DNA of 64,000 nt from JBFWNG01 sp050251195 (GTDB lineage Bacteria; Bdellovibrionota_B; Oligoflexia; Oligoflexales; Oligoflexaceae): contig JBFWNG010000002.1 of the NCBI GenBank assembly GCA_050251195.1, positions 310,001-374,000 on the forward strand, given 5' to 3'. The translations under genes and the position numbers were made by a program. The notes below the pieces were generated by a model, which had not been told where the DNA came from, made no database searches, and worked only from the letters and a program-made list of their open reading frames with translations. Of this stretch, positions 16,462-24,876 are shown piece by piece (position 1 is the stretch's first letter; each line of letters opens with the position of its first letter).

Positions 16462-17661
16462 TTGAACTCTGATTTATCCGTTACAGCGTCTTCTGACGCA
16501 TTGTCCAAATCGCACATCGACGTAGTGATTTGCGGATCTATTGGGGCCATCGAAGCGCCACGATTGATTCGCGGCTTGCGCCGCCTTGGTGCGACCGTTA
16601 CCGCATTTATGACGCAAAGCTCACAGTCGTTCATTACGGCTCAAAGCGTTGCATGGGCTTGCGGCGGCAAAGAAGTCGTTAGCGGGTTTAGCTCCGGGTC
16701 CGACCATATCGCCCATCACGACGCTCTTGTCATTGCGCCAGCGTCGGCTAACTTCATCAGCAAAATTGCGCACGGCGTAGCGGATGACGTAGCCTCAAGT
16801 CTTGCTATGTCTTATCTCGGATCGCGCAAACCCGTGTTGCTTCTCCCGAACATGCACGAGTCGATGTACGAGTCTCCTGCGACGCAAGCGAATTTAAGGA
16901 AGATAAGCGAATGGGGTGTGGGGATTCTATCGCCTCGAGCGGAAGAGCACAAATTCAAATTCCCCGATCCCGAGATTCTAGCTGACGAAATTTCGCACGC
17001 GATCAATTATCGCCCCGAGCTCGATTACGTTTTTCTTTCGATGGGCGCGATGCGAGGTTATATCGATGACGTGCGTTACATTTCTAATTACTCTACAGGA
17101 AAACTCGGCAGTCTGGTAGCAACCGAACTTTACCGACAGGGGTTTGCCACGACGGTGGCGTGCGGTCCTTCGGAACATAAGCCTCGAGTGTTTTCTGCTT
17201 TCGTCGCAACCGATACGTACGAAGACATGGCTGAAGCCTGCATGACTTACGCGCACCAAAAGTGCAAAGCAGGCATCTTCATGGCGTCGGTTCTTGATTT
17301 TGTTCCTAAAGAACGTAAGCGGGGAAAAGTTTCTTCATCCGAAGAGCTTGGAGTTGAGTTCCGAAAAACTGACAAAATCTTGCGGAATATTTCTTGTCAG
17401 AACCGCATTAAGGTCGGATTTAAGCTTGAAGCTTCTCTGAGCGAAGACAGGGCGACCGCCATAGCTCAGCAATATTGCTCCGAGTCTGATCTTAGCATGA
17501 TCGTGGTAAACGCTCTCGACGACATAAAAAGGTCTCACCATCGTTCGCTTGTTTTCGAACGTGCAGACGACGATACGATTACTCTTACCCATAAGGGAGA
17601 GTCAAAAAGCGATATCGTGATGTGCATACTGCGTCATTTAAAATCTGGATTGAGGGTTTAA
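16462..17661 (+). CDS. Divergent CoaBC-like flavoprotein
   Basis: TTG at 16462, seven bases after GGAG (16451-16454), gives 399 residues; no ATG or GTG is better placed. The N-terminal half (about 15-190) is Dfp/CoaC-like, with GSIGAIEAPRLI, the HIAHHDALVIAPASANF region with its catalytic-type His, and SPATQANLRK. The C-terminal half is CoaB-like (YISNYSTGKLGS, ASVLDFVPKERKRGKV). Normal CoaBC decarboxylates and ligates 4'-phosphopantothenoylcysteine for coenzyme A. Two parts differ here. The PAMN motif reads PNMH, and the loop that carries the decarboxylase Cys (QACGxxGxGRM) is replaced by RAEEHKFKFP. It may lack decarboxylase activity or use another substrate. It sits directly before plsC. 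Confidence 0.75.
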   Translation: MNSDLSVTASSDALSKSHIDVVICGSIGAIEAPRLIRGLRRLGATVTAFMTQSSQSFITAQSVAWACGGKEVVSGFSSGSDHIAHHDALVIAPASANFISKIAHGVADDVASSLAMSYLGSRKPVLLLPNMHESMYESPATQANLRKISEWGVGILSPRAEEHKFKFPDPEILADEISHAINYRPELDYVFLSMGAMRGYIDDVRYISNYSTGKLGSLVATELYRQGFATTVACGPSEHKPRVFSAFVATDTYEDMAEACMTYAHQKCKAGIFMASVLDFVPKERKRGKVSSSEELGVEFRKTDKILRNISCQNRIKVGFKLEASLSEDRATAIAQQYCSESDLSMIVVNALDDIKRSHHRSLVFERADDDTITLTHKGESKSDIVMCILRHLKSGLRV

Positions 17662-18410
17662 GATTGCCGGCGTTTCTTCGAGCAACCTATTTCTGGGTTA
17701 TATTTGTCGTCGTGACAGTCGTTCTGTTTACGTGTCTCGCCTTGATGTGTGCGCTTGGATTAGTATTTAGAGCTGAGCTGTCCAATATAGTGCATAGCGT
17801 CGCCCACATCTGGGGCAAGACCATTCTATTTCTTATTCCGGGATGGTCGTATGAACTTAGCGGAACAGAAAACGTTCCCCGCACAGGTCAACCTGTTGTC
17901 GTGGCGGCAAATCACCAAAGCGCCGTCGATATCTTGGCGGCACTGACGCTCAATTTTCAATTTCGCTGGCTGTCTAAGGCCTCGGTGTTTAAACTTCCAT
18001 TGATTGGAATTGCCATGCGCATCGCCGGTTACGTGCCGGTCGATCGTGGCAACCCCAGGAGTCACAGGGAAGCCCTCAATCTGAGCGCAGAATGGATCAA
18101 AAACGGCGTTTCGATGTTCTTCTTTCCGGAAGGGACGAGAAGCCGAGACGGCAGCGTGCGCCCCTTTAAGGTCGGTGCGTTCAAACTTTCAGAAGAGACA
18201 GGGGCGCCAGTGTTGCCTCTGGTGCTTTGCGGAACGCGCAACATGATGGAGAAGGGTTCCGGGATTCCTCAGCAAGCGCATGTCTACATTAGGGTATTGC
18301 CGCCCGAGCACAAAAAAGAAACGGAAACGGTAGAAGAATTCGCAGAAAGGGTGAGGCAGAATATCATAGCCGCTATGGGCTCTCTGGAGTCCCCGGCGCA
18401 GCCTACTTGA
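17622..18410 (+). CDS. plsC: 1-acyl-sn-glycerol-3-phosphate acyltransferase
   Basis: This enzyme adds the second acyl chain to make phosphatidic acid at the inner membrane. All acyltransferase motifs are present: NHQSAVD (HX4D), the VDRG strand, FFPEGTRSR and PVLPLVLCGTR. A hydrophobic helix lies at about residues 24-50. The GTG at 17622 overlaps the CoaBC-like gene. A TTG at 17664 with GAGGG seven bases before it would start 14 residues later and is a good alternative. The 3' end overlaps the convergent smpB by eight bases. Confidence 0.88.
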   Translation: MHTASFKIWIEGLRLPAFLRATYFWVIFVVVTVVLFTCLALMCALGLVFRAELSNIVHSVAHIWGKTILFLIPGWSYELSGTENVPRTGQPVVVAANHQSAVDILAALTLNFQFRWLSKASVFKLPLIGIAMRIAGYVPVDRGNPRSHREALNLSAEWIKNGVSMFFFPEGTRSRDGSVRPFKVGAFKLSEETGAPVLPLVLCGTRNMMEKGSGIPQQAHVYIRVLPPEHKKETETVEEFAERVRQNIIAAMGSLESPAQPT

Positions 18411-18852
18411 CGCGCATAGACCTCGACATTTCTCTTTTGGCGTCTTTTGACTTTTCAGACTCGCGCTTGTCGTGAAGCTTCTTGCCTTTACAAATGGCAA
18501 TCTCAAGCTTGGCGAGACTTTCTTTAAAATAAAGAGAAATAGGAATGACCGCTAGGCCCCTCTCGGCTAGCGCCTCTTCTATTTTTATGAGCTCCTTTTG
18601 CTTGAGAAGGAGCTTCCGGACGCGTTTTTGTTCGTGGTTGAGGAGATTGCCGTGGCTGTAAGGGCTGATTTGGATGTCGCGGACGAAGGCTTCGCCGTTG
18701 ACGATCTCCACCCAGCCGTCCGTGAGATTGGCTTTGCCGTCACGAAGCGATTTCACCTCCGTGCCTTTAAGAACCATGCCTGCCTCGAACTTTTCCCCGA
18801 CGTGGTACTCATGGAAGGCTTTACGATTATTGCTAATTATTTTAATGCTCAT
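18403..18852 (-). CDS. smpB: SsrA-binding protein SmpB
   Basis: SmpB binds tmRNA and brings it to stalled ribosomes. ATG at 18852 gives 149 residues, the family length. The conserved parts are NRKAFHEYHVGEKFEAGM, GTEVKSLRDGKANLTDGW and SPYSHGN, and the basic C-terminal tail (KGKKLHDKRESEKSKDAKRE) enters the ribosomal mRNA channel. I found no tmRNA gene beside it. It is convergent with plsC. Confidence 0.96.
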   Translation of the reverse strand: MSIKIISNNRKAFHEYHVGEKFEAGMVLKGTEVKSLRDGKANLTDGWVEIVNGEAFVRDIQISPYSHGNLLNHEQKRVRKLLLKQKELIKIEEALAERGLAVIPISLYFKESLAKLEIAICKGKKLHDKRESEKSKDAKREMSRSMRVK

Positions 18853-18924
18853 GGGCCTACAATATTCTATATAATCCCCGTTGGCCAATACTAAAAACTG
18901 GGCGTTTGATCAAGCGCAGGAATT

Positions 18925-19890
18925 ATGTCCGTCTCACGAGAATCTCAAAACGAGTTACTTTTACGGCGACTTACGATCGTGTCCCACGACGAAGACGTGG
19001 GCGCGCGGGTGGACGATTTTTTGGCCAAGAACTTTCCCTTTTTGACTCGGTCCAAATGGCAAAAGAGGATCGACGAGGGAGAGTTGATGGTGGGAGGCCG
19101 CAAGGTCAAATCGTCATATCGCCTGAGGCACTTGGACCCATTGGATTTTCTTCATAAGGTAAGCAAAGAGCCTGTTGTCAACAGCGACGTTGCGCCTTTC
19201 TGGAAACAGGGCAAGCTTATGGCATTCTATAAACCGCCCAACTTGCCCATGCACGAGAACGGTCCATACAAGCGAAATACTTTTAATCACATCGTGAAAT
19301 CGACGTTTGGAGAAAAGTGGTCGTTTGTTCACAGACTCGATAAAGAGACGAGTGGCATTGTGATTTGCGGAAGCGAATCTGGCGTTCGCCGCACTTTATC
19401 AAAAGCCTGGCAGCGAGGCGAAGTTCAGAAGGAGTATTTGGCCATTTGCCGCGGCGTTGCCGAAGAGGATTTTTGGATTGAGCAAGGCGCCATCGGATCG
19501 CTGGTCGGGAGTCCGATCCGAATTAAAAAATGGGTGGTGGAGGGCGGACTACCATCCGAAACTCATTTCCATGTTATCGAGCGCACGGAGAACCACACCC
19601 TCATTAAGGCGGAGCCAAAGACCGGCCGAACAAACCAGATTCGCATCCACCTTGCCTTCAAAGGTTTGCCCATAGTCGGCGACAAACTTTATCACGACGA
19701 CGAAAACGTCTTCCTCGAATACTGGGATAAGGGTTCAACGGAGAACGTGATTCGGCAAGCGGGACATTTCCGCCTTGCGCTGCACGCAAGTCGTTTGACG
19801 TTTTCACACCCCGAGACGCGCGAGAGCTGTTATCTGGGATATGATTTGCCGGAAGATCTGGTGGACCTTTGGGAGAGCCTTAGTAGATAA
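18925..19890 (+). CDS. RluA-family pseudouridine synthase
   Basis: The enzyme converts uridine to pseudouridine in RNA. The 321 residues hold an S4-type RNA-binding domain at about 15-80 (RVDDFLAKNFPFL) and the RluA catalytic domain from about 95. The catalytic Asp139 is in HRLDKETSG, and GRTNQIRIHLA is the usual second motif. Whether the target is rRNA or tRNA cannot be told. A terminator follows directly. Confidence 0.9.
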   Translation: MSVSRESQNELLLRRLTIVSHDEDVGARVDDFLAKNFPFLTRSKWQKRIDEGELMVGGRKVKSSYRLRHLDPLDFLHKVSKEPVVNSDVAPFWKQGKLMAFYKPPNLPMHENGPYKRNTFNHIVKSTFGEKWSFVHRLDKETSGIVICGSESGVRRTLSKAWQRGEVQKEYLAICRGVAEEDFWIEQGAIGSLVGSPIRIKKWVVEGGLPSETHFHVIERTENHTLIKAEPKTGRTNQIRIHLAFKGLPIVGDKLYHDDENVFLEYWDKGSTENVIRQAGHFRLALHASRLTFSHPETRESCYLGYDLPEDLVDLWESLSR

Positions 19891-19925
19891 GGATTCGGAG
19901 TGTCTTTGAGCCCAATATTATTAAA

Positions 19926-19952
19926 GGAGCCGGATTCGGCTCCATTTTTTTG
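19926..19952 (+). terminator. Rho-independent terminator
   Basis: GGAGCCG and CGGCTCC form a perfect 7-bp stem with a GATT loop and are followed by A and seven T. It ends the pseudouridine synthase transcript and lies before the 3' end of the convergent transglutaminase gene. Confidence 0.92.
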
Positions 19953-19966
19953 TCTAATAGAACAAG

Positions 19967-21790
19967 TTAATAAGCCAGGCTAAACATCAGGCAATCAGCA
20001 CTGCTCTTCTTGTCCGCTCCTGCAAAATACTTCTCCAAGCTTTCGTAGGTTCCCGGCTCGTTTCGAGTCGGTGGAACGCCGGAGGAGGGTCTGTCGAAAA
20101 CATGCAGCGCCTTCTTATCGTTTGATAGTGCTACGAGAATGGTATTGCCGACCAATTTCTGAGTCGGATCACCGAAGCAGGTCGGCATTATCCAGCTAGC
20201 TTCTTTGATGTTAGGGACTTCAAAGATTTTTGCGCCGGAGCGTCCCCAACCGATAATGCTATTGTTGCCGGTCCAGGCGACTTTGTTCACGTTCTTGTAT
20301 TTCTCTGAGGCCGCGAAGAGCTCCACTTTTTCCGCAAGCTTGTAAACTTGGGGAACGACGCAGCCGTCTTCCTTTTCTTCGCCTTCTGGCGAGTTGCGCA
20401 CTGCCCATAGGTCTTTGTTGCCCAATTGGAAAAACAAGGCTGCATCATCGATTTTACCAGCCGTCCAAATTCTCACTATTTTATGATCCTGGTCTTGATT
20501 CGAACCATAAATATAGCAGCCTTTGCCGGATTTTTTGTGGACGTAGGAGAGCACGCCGTCTTGAACTTTATACTCTTTCGCCAATTGATCTGAAGGGCCG
20601 GCTTGAGCCGCTTGTCTTCTGCTGATATCTGCTAGTTTGCGAGCTTGTTCATAAGAAACGCGGCCCCGTTTGTTTATGGAGTCTGGCGCCCTATCAACCT
20701 TCCACATAAAGTCGGGTGCTGCCTTACTGATCCACTCGCCGCCAATAATGACGCCATTGCCGTCCAATTCCAAACTATATTCGTACTTGGCAGTCCTCAC
20801 GTAACCTTTGTAAAGGTGGGAGCTAGGCGTTTTGCGGGGCATAACCTCACCCACGTACAACACGTCCGCCTTTATGTAGGCAACACTCTTGGTTCCAGGT
20901 GCTCGATACTGTGCCATTGGGTCTGTCGCGGGATCAAAGGGTTTAACTTCTTTCTTGGTAACTTTGAATCCGGTGATGGGTTGGTTCCATATTTCTTGAC
21001 TTCGAGTAACGTCCATCACGAATGCTCGTCTTTTGGTCGCATCGGTAGCACCCAGATATTTCGCCAGAACAAGATGCATCGCCGCAGGGTTAGTATCTCG
21101 ACATGCGGGAAACACGACCCTACCGTTGGCGTCCACTTGAAGGTTGCGTTCCTTCTCGTCGCACTTTTGACCAATGAACCCATCACTATCAGCCCTGTAC
21201 GCATACGCTTTCGAGAGCAATGCCTTCATGTCAGAGTTGTAAAAAGTAACGGGGATTCCGTCCGGGTTGGTGACGACGGCGATCTGCGCGGGTTCTGGTT
21301 CTCGCGCCGAAGCAGGCGCCCAACCGTTGCAAATGCCCCACCACGTTGGAACTTCACCAGTCGCCGGATCAATAGCAGCCTTTGAGTTGCGCCACTCCGA
21401 TTTAGCAAGTGGAAAATCATAATTACCTAACCAAAGATCATATTTTTCCGCAGGCGACAGCTTGTTGATGTCTACCTTGCCGGCGAGAATGTCTTCTTTT
21501 GTAACGAATTCGTACTCATAGTCGCGATATACTCTGCTGGTCTTGCCGTATTGCCAGCGGTTGGCTATACCGCCTGCATAGTGTCCCCAGTAATCGTCGG
21601 TCCAAGGATAGTTCGCGGTAGGCATCGAACCTTCCGTCGGCAACGCCTCCAATTTGGCCGTAGTGACGTTGAACAACGCAGGGTTATTTTGGGAGTTCCA
21701 AGCCTCCTTGATTTCTGCCTTATCGGGCCCCATTTTACACTGAAACAAAAAGACACTGCTAGCCGCGGCTATTACATGAGTAATCTTCAA
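19967..21790 (-). CDS. GP42-type transglutaminase lipoprotein (TGase elicitor family)
   Basis: The 607-residue product starts with a lipoprotein-like signal, Cys at residue 18 (FLFQC). It matches the transglutaminase family first described as the Phytophthora GP42 elicitor (PF16683). Matching parts are KLSPAEKYDLWLGNYDFPL, then WWGICNGWAPAS with candidate nucleophile Cys154, NPDGIPVTF, and NPAAMHLVL with a conserved-type His239. Just after FVMDVTRSQ lies IWNQPITGFKV (267-277), very close to the Pep-13 segment of GP42 (VWNQPVRGFKV). The family crosslinks protein Gln and Lys side chains. The C-terminal half (about 300-607) has Asp/Gly-rich strands and several Cys. It is probably surface or periplasmic. 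The upstream gap is shared with a divergent XRE regulator gene. Confidence 0.85.
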   Translation of the reverse strand: MKITHVIAAASSVFLFQCKMGPDKAEIKEAWNSQNNPALFNVTTAKLEALPTEGSMPTANYPWTDDYWGHYAGGIANRWQYGKTSRVYRDYEYEFVTKEDILAGKVDINKLSPAEKYDLWLGNYDFPLAKSEWRNSKAAIDPATGEVPTWWGICNGWAPASAREPEPAQIAVVTNPDGIPVTFYNSDMKALLSKAYAYRADSDGFIGQKCDEKERNLQVDANGRVVFPACRDTNPAAMHLVLAKYLGATDATKRRAFVMDVTRSQEIWNQPITGFKVTKKEVKPFDPATDPMAQYRAPGTKSVAYIKADVLYVGEVMPRKTPSSHLYKGYVRTAKYEYSLELDGNGVIIGGEWISKAAPDFMWKVDRAPDSINKRGRVSYEQARKLADISRRQAAQAGPSDQLAKEYKVQDGVLSYVHKKSGKGCYIYGSNQDQDHKIVRIWTAGKIDDAALFFQLGNKDLWAVRNSPEGEEKEDGCVVPQVYKLAEKVELFAASEKYKNVNKVAWTGNNSIIGWGRSGAKIFEVPNIKEASWIMPTCFGDPTQKLVGNTILVALSNDKKALHVFDRPSSGVPPTRNEPGTYESLEKYFAGADKKSSADCLMFSLAY

Positions 21791-21896
21791 AGCTTGAACC
21801 TCGCATTTTGTTTTAACTTATTGTAGCCGACAGGGACTTGCGGTGCGACAAAATTATTTGATGTCGCATCGATAGGTGTTTCTTCTTCCTCCTCTT

Positions 21897-21940
21897 TACA
21901 TCTTCCGCGATGTATAGTATTATACACCTTAGAAGATGTA
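21897..21940 (+). promoter_or_regulatory. Nested palindromic operator/promoter before the XRE gene
   Basis: Outer arms TACATCTTC (21897-21905) and GAAGATGTA (21932-21940) enclose inner arms TGTATA (21911-21916) and TATACA (21921-21926), all around one centre with equal 5-base spacers. The inner part also offers a TATTAT-like -10. This is the form of an autoregulatory operator for a dimeric HTH protein such as the one starting at 21953, and it may also control the divergent transglutaminase gene. Confidence 0.6.
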
Positions 21941-21952
21941 GGATAGTTGTCC

Positions 21953-22315
21953 ATGAAGATAGAACAAATTCGAAAAGCTCAGTCGTTAACCCAAACCGAA
22001 CTCGCTGAAAAATGCGAGACGACACAACAACAGATTGCAAAATTGGAGCGGGGATTAAGTGATCCGAAATTGTCGACGCTGGGAAGAGTAGCCGCCGCCC
22101 TCAATTGCACCATACAAGATCTTCTCTTTTCCCCTAGCGAGTTTGAGTCTCTAGTAAATGACATTATCAGGAAGAAGAACATCAAGGTAGGCGATCGAAC
22201 TACAGCGGAATTAAGCCTGATTTGCGCAAGAGAGGGGGCTGTTTCTTGTTTCGATCCATTGTGGGAAAGAGCTGAAATTTCTCAGAACCGTGTTAAAATT
22301 AGGAGGAAGTCATGA
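21953..22315 (+). CDS. XRE-family transcriptional regulator
   Basis: ATG at 21953 follows AGGA at 21940-21943 by nine bases. The 120-residue product has an HTH_3 domain at about 3-58 (LTQTELAEKCETTQQQIAKLE is the helix-turn-helix, shown here only as LTQTELAEKC and TQQQIAKLERG). A C-terminal tail of about 60 residues has no known fold. Its stop codon overlaps the start of the Lon N-domain gene (ATGA at 22312-22315), so the two are translationally coupled. The nested palindrome just upstream is its likely binding site. Confidence 0.82.
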   Translation: MKIEQIRKAQSLTQTELAEKCETTQQQIAKLERGLSDPKLSTLGRVAAALNCTIQDLLFSPSEFESLVNDIIRKKNIKVGDRTTAELSLICAREGAVSCFDPLWERAEISQNRVKIRRKS

Positions 22316-22899
22316 CTTCGTTTTCTGTTCCTTTCATGAATCTGCGCGGAAGCGTCCTTTTCCCCGGAATGGTGTTGACCATAACCGTGGGACGGCAAGA
22401 AACAATCCGAGCTGTCAAGCATGCCGTAGACCAAGGTGAGGGCAACCTTGCCGTTTTCACTCAAAGGCATGTTGAAGACAATGGACCCATCGTCGCCCAT
22501 GAAATGTTTGAATACGGAGTTCTTTGCAACGCGACAAATAGCGTCTTCATGCCGGACGGCAGTGCTCTCGTGCATCTTGAAGCGTTGCATGTGATCAGAA
22601 GAGAAGAGGTGCAAGAGAAGGGGGCGGTTCAAATGGCTTTGGTTAAGGATATTTCTACGAGCGGCGCTGACGATGTCTGGCAAAGCGCTTCCGAAATTGC
22701 GGCGCCGAGCCTCAACTTTGACCTTACTCGTTTTCTAGGATCACTCTTCCGAAACGAAGAGACGGGAATCGATGCCTTAAAGCTAAAGCTTCTCAACGAC
22801 GCCGTATCAAAGCGCCAGGCCATTTTGGAGGCTAGCGGTTCCAAAGAGAGACGCCTTGCACTTGAAACTGTTCTGGAAGCGGCTAAGTTACCAATATGA
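22312..22899 (+). CDS. Stand-alone Lon substrate-binding (LonN) domain protein
   Basis: The 195-residue product matches the N-terminal PUA-like domain of Lon protease at about residues 5-120 (VPFMNLRGSVLFPGMVLTI, then VGRQETIRAVKHA). A helical part follows (about 125-195) like the helical N-domain of Lon. There is no ATPase or Ser/Lys protease domain. Such single-domain proteins are common, but their role is not settled; they may bind Lon substrates or other ligands. It is coupled to an XRE regulator, which is uncommon in my knowledge. Confidence 0.8.
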   Translation: MTSFSVPFMNLRGSVLFPGMVLTITVGRQETIRAVKHAVDQGEGNLAVFTQRHVEDNGPIVAHEMFEYGVLCNATNSVFMPDGSALVHLEALHVIRREEVQEKGAVQMALVKDISTSGADDVWQSASEIAAPSLNFDLTRFLGSLFRNEETGIDALKLKLLNDAVSKRQAILEASGSKERRLALETVLEAAKLPI

Positions 22900-22920
22900 A
22901 CGACCTGCAGAACGCGTCAT

Positions 22921-23466
22921 CTAGAAACTTGATCCGGGCCCCTTGAGAAATTCGATTTCTTCCTCCGAACTAATCCGTCCCAATATGGCGTTTCGATGAG
23001 GATAGCGGCCAAATCGATCCACGATGGCCTTATGCATTTGTTCGTATTTCAGATTGAATTCAAGTCCCGGTTGAGAATAGAGTCGGATTGCCACTTCATG
23101 AACCGCCCGGGATTCGCTGTGCATGTAAGGCATGTAAAGAAAAGATTTTTGCGAGGGGGTGAGTTTTTCGTCGGCTCGCGCTCGAACCCCTTCCTGCGCC
23201 AGAACAAGAGCGAGTGGGTCGGATTCAAAGGCTTTTGGTTTGTCTCGAAAGATGTTTCGAGAAAACTGATCGAGCACGATTATCTCAGCAAGCCGACCAA
23301 CAGCGCTACCTCTCCATTCCCATAGCTCACATTTGATGGCGCTCGCATGCAACGTGCCGAATTTTGATTCTATCAATTTGTCGAAGCCTGGATCCTTCGT
23401 CCACCATTGCTCGGGAGAAATGTCTTCAAACCAAAACGAAAGGACGGTCTTTGGGTCCTGGGTCAT
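22921..23466 (-). CDS. DUF924 family protein
   Basis: The 181-residue product has the family's hallmarks: LSFWFEDISPEQWWTKDPGF at the start, IIVLDQFSRNIFR in the middle, MPYMHSE, and HRNAILGRISSEEEIEFL near the end. DUF924 proteins are small all-helical cytoplasmic proteins with a TPR-like fold and no agreed function. The gene lies 20 bases after the metallopeptidase gene on the same strand, so it may share its transcript. Confidence 0.9.
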   Translation of the reverse strand: MTQDPKTVLSFWFEDISPEQWWTKDPGFDKLIESKFGTLHASAIKCELWEWRGSAVGRLAEIIVLDQFSRNIFRDKPKAFESDPLALVLAQEGVRARADEKLTPSQKSFLYMPYMHSESRAVHEVAIRLYSQPGLEFNLKYEQMHKAIVDRFGRYPHRNAILGRISSEEEIEFLKGPGSSF

Positions 23467-23486
23467 TGCCCCTCCTCGAAGATTTT

Positions 23487-24866
23487 TTATCGAAAGCCGC
23501 GAAGTATGCGCGTATTGGCTCTCTCGTGCAGTTTCGCGAAGTTAATGCCTGCGGGGTGCAGAAGGTGATCCGAAGTAACGTCGGACTGTGAGTTAAGGCT
23601 TTGGACGATGAGATTAATAGGCGGCAGCGACTGCGTGTTGTACTCGAGGTAAATGGTCTGAACGAGGAACAAGCTTTGCGCATAGGCGAGTTTGGCTTGC
23701 GAGAATCCAAGGCTGGTAAAAGGAGCGTCAAACGCCGCGTTTGGAAGCATTTTCGTGCCAAGCTGTGACTTTCGCCGCATGCATCCCTGGGCGCATTCGA
23801 GGAATTGGGCGAGGCCCTCGTTAAACCAAGTCGGCACCGATTTCCCACCCGTCTTGTCGGCGAGCAACGCGTGCACAAGTTCGTGGCGCAGAATTTTTTT
23901 GAGATAATCCGCATTCATGTTGGTGCTAATCGGCACGCGAATTCGACCGTCAAACAAACCTTGTGCCCAGGCAGGGCCGTAGCTCACGACGTTTTGGAAG
24001 TTGTTGTCGGAATAGAGGACTACTTCAACAGCGCGAGACGGGTTAGAAAAATTCCAGTCCGCGATATATTCCGATATAGCCTCTTCCAGTATTTGAAGCG
24101 TGGTGTTGACGTATGGCTCATGTTCTTCCGCCCTGTAAGTAAGAGTTACGTGCTCAGATGTCGCCGTTACCTGAAGGCCGCTTTCTTGTATTTTCGCACG
24201 CATGGATGCAAGCCGTTTCTTAATCGATTCGGCATCAATTTCGGGAGGAGCGGGGTTAAGCGAAGCTAAAGATCCGAGCGTCTTTGCCGCTTGTTCGAAC
24301 ATGCCCAGCGATTCCAAAATCTCGCTTAAATACAAGTGAGCCGACCAATCCTTCGTGTCCGTTTCCAGATACTTTTCGAGCGCTTGTTTGGCGAGCGGAA
24401 GCTTTTCAGTTTTGTAATAACAAATCGAAAGCCCTTTCCAGGCCTGGTTAATCTCTGACAATTTGAGGGAGGCATCAAACATTTCTATCGCCTTTTGGCA
24501 ATTGTCTTCCTTTAGGTATTGCCAGCCTGACGCGAGGTTAAGCGTTGGCATTTGTTTGACAAGCCACTCTCGAAAGAACATGCTTAGTTTTGTTTCGCCC
24601 AAAGTTTTTTCGGCCAATGCCAATGCGTCGTGGTATTTTTCCTTGTTGAAGAAATCCGTTATTTTGAGGCGAAGCGCTTCTTCTTCGTCAGTCAATCCGT
24701 TGGTTGCGGGTGCGACGAGCGACGGTAAAGGAAGGGATGTTCCGACGTGCGTTTTAGACGGGGGTAGAACAGATTCTATAGGAGCCCCGGGTCTGCGGAT
24801 CGCCTTATAAAGCGCCAAGCAAACTAGGAAGGCAGTAATGCCGTATAAAACTGAGGATAACCGCAA
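23487..24866 (-). CDS. Membrane-anchored TPR protein with a zinc metallopeptidase domain
   Basis: The 459 residues begin with one membrane helix (about 5-22) and a Pro/Ser-rich linker. TPR-like helices fill about 62-205 (AIEMFDASLKLSEINQAWKGL region). The C-terminal domain has a gluzincin site: HELVH (His328, Glu329, His332) and NEGLAQFLE with Glu350 as third ligand, as in the peptidase MA-like family. It should face the periplasm. The substrate is unknown. It is flanked by grxC and a DUF924 gene on the same strand with gaps of 10 and 20 bases. Confidence 0.8.
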   Translation of the reverse strand: MRLSSVLYGITAFLVCLALYKAIRRPGAPIESVLPPSKTHVGTSLPLPSLVAPATNGLTDEEEALRLKITDFFNKEKYHDALALAEKTLGETKLSMFFREWLVKQMPTLNLASGWQYLKEDNCQKAIEMFDASLKLSEINQAWKGLSICYYKTEKLPLAKQALEKYLETDTKDWSAHLYLSEILESLGMFEQAAKTLGSLASLNPAPPEIDAESIKKRLASMRAKIQESGLQVTATSEHVTLTYRAEEHEPYVNTTLQILEEAISEYIADWNFSNPSRAVEVVLYSDNNFQNVVSYGPAWAQGLFDGRIRVPISTNMNADYLKKILRHELVHALLADKTGGKSVPTWFNEGLAQFLECAQGCMRRKSQLGTKMLPNAAFDAPFTSLGFSQAKLAYAQSLFLVQTIYLEYNTQSLPPINLIVQSLNSQSDVTSDHLLHPAGINFAKLHERANTRILRGFR

Positions 24867-24876
24867 GCGATTCTCT

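Noticed and set aside
16224..16472. 82-residue open frame over the small basic gene
   Set aside because: It reads through the palindromic repeat (a known source of false frames), has no better ribosome site and is unlike any family. The 56-residue frame from 16241 is preferred.
20645..21385. 246-residue frame antisense to the transglutaminase
   Set aside because: It lies wholly inside a well-supported gene and has no ribosome site or motif.
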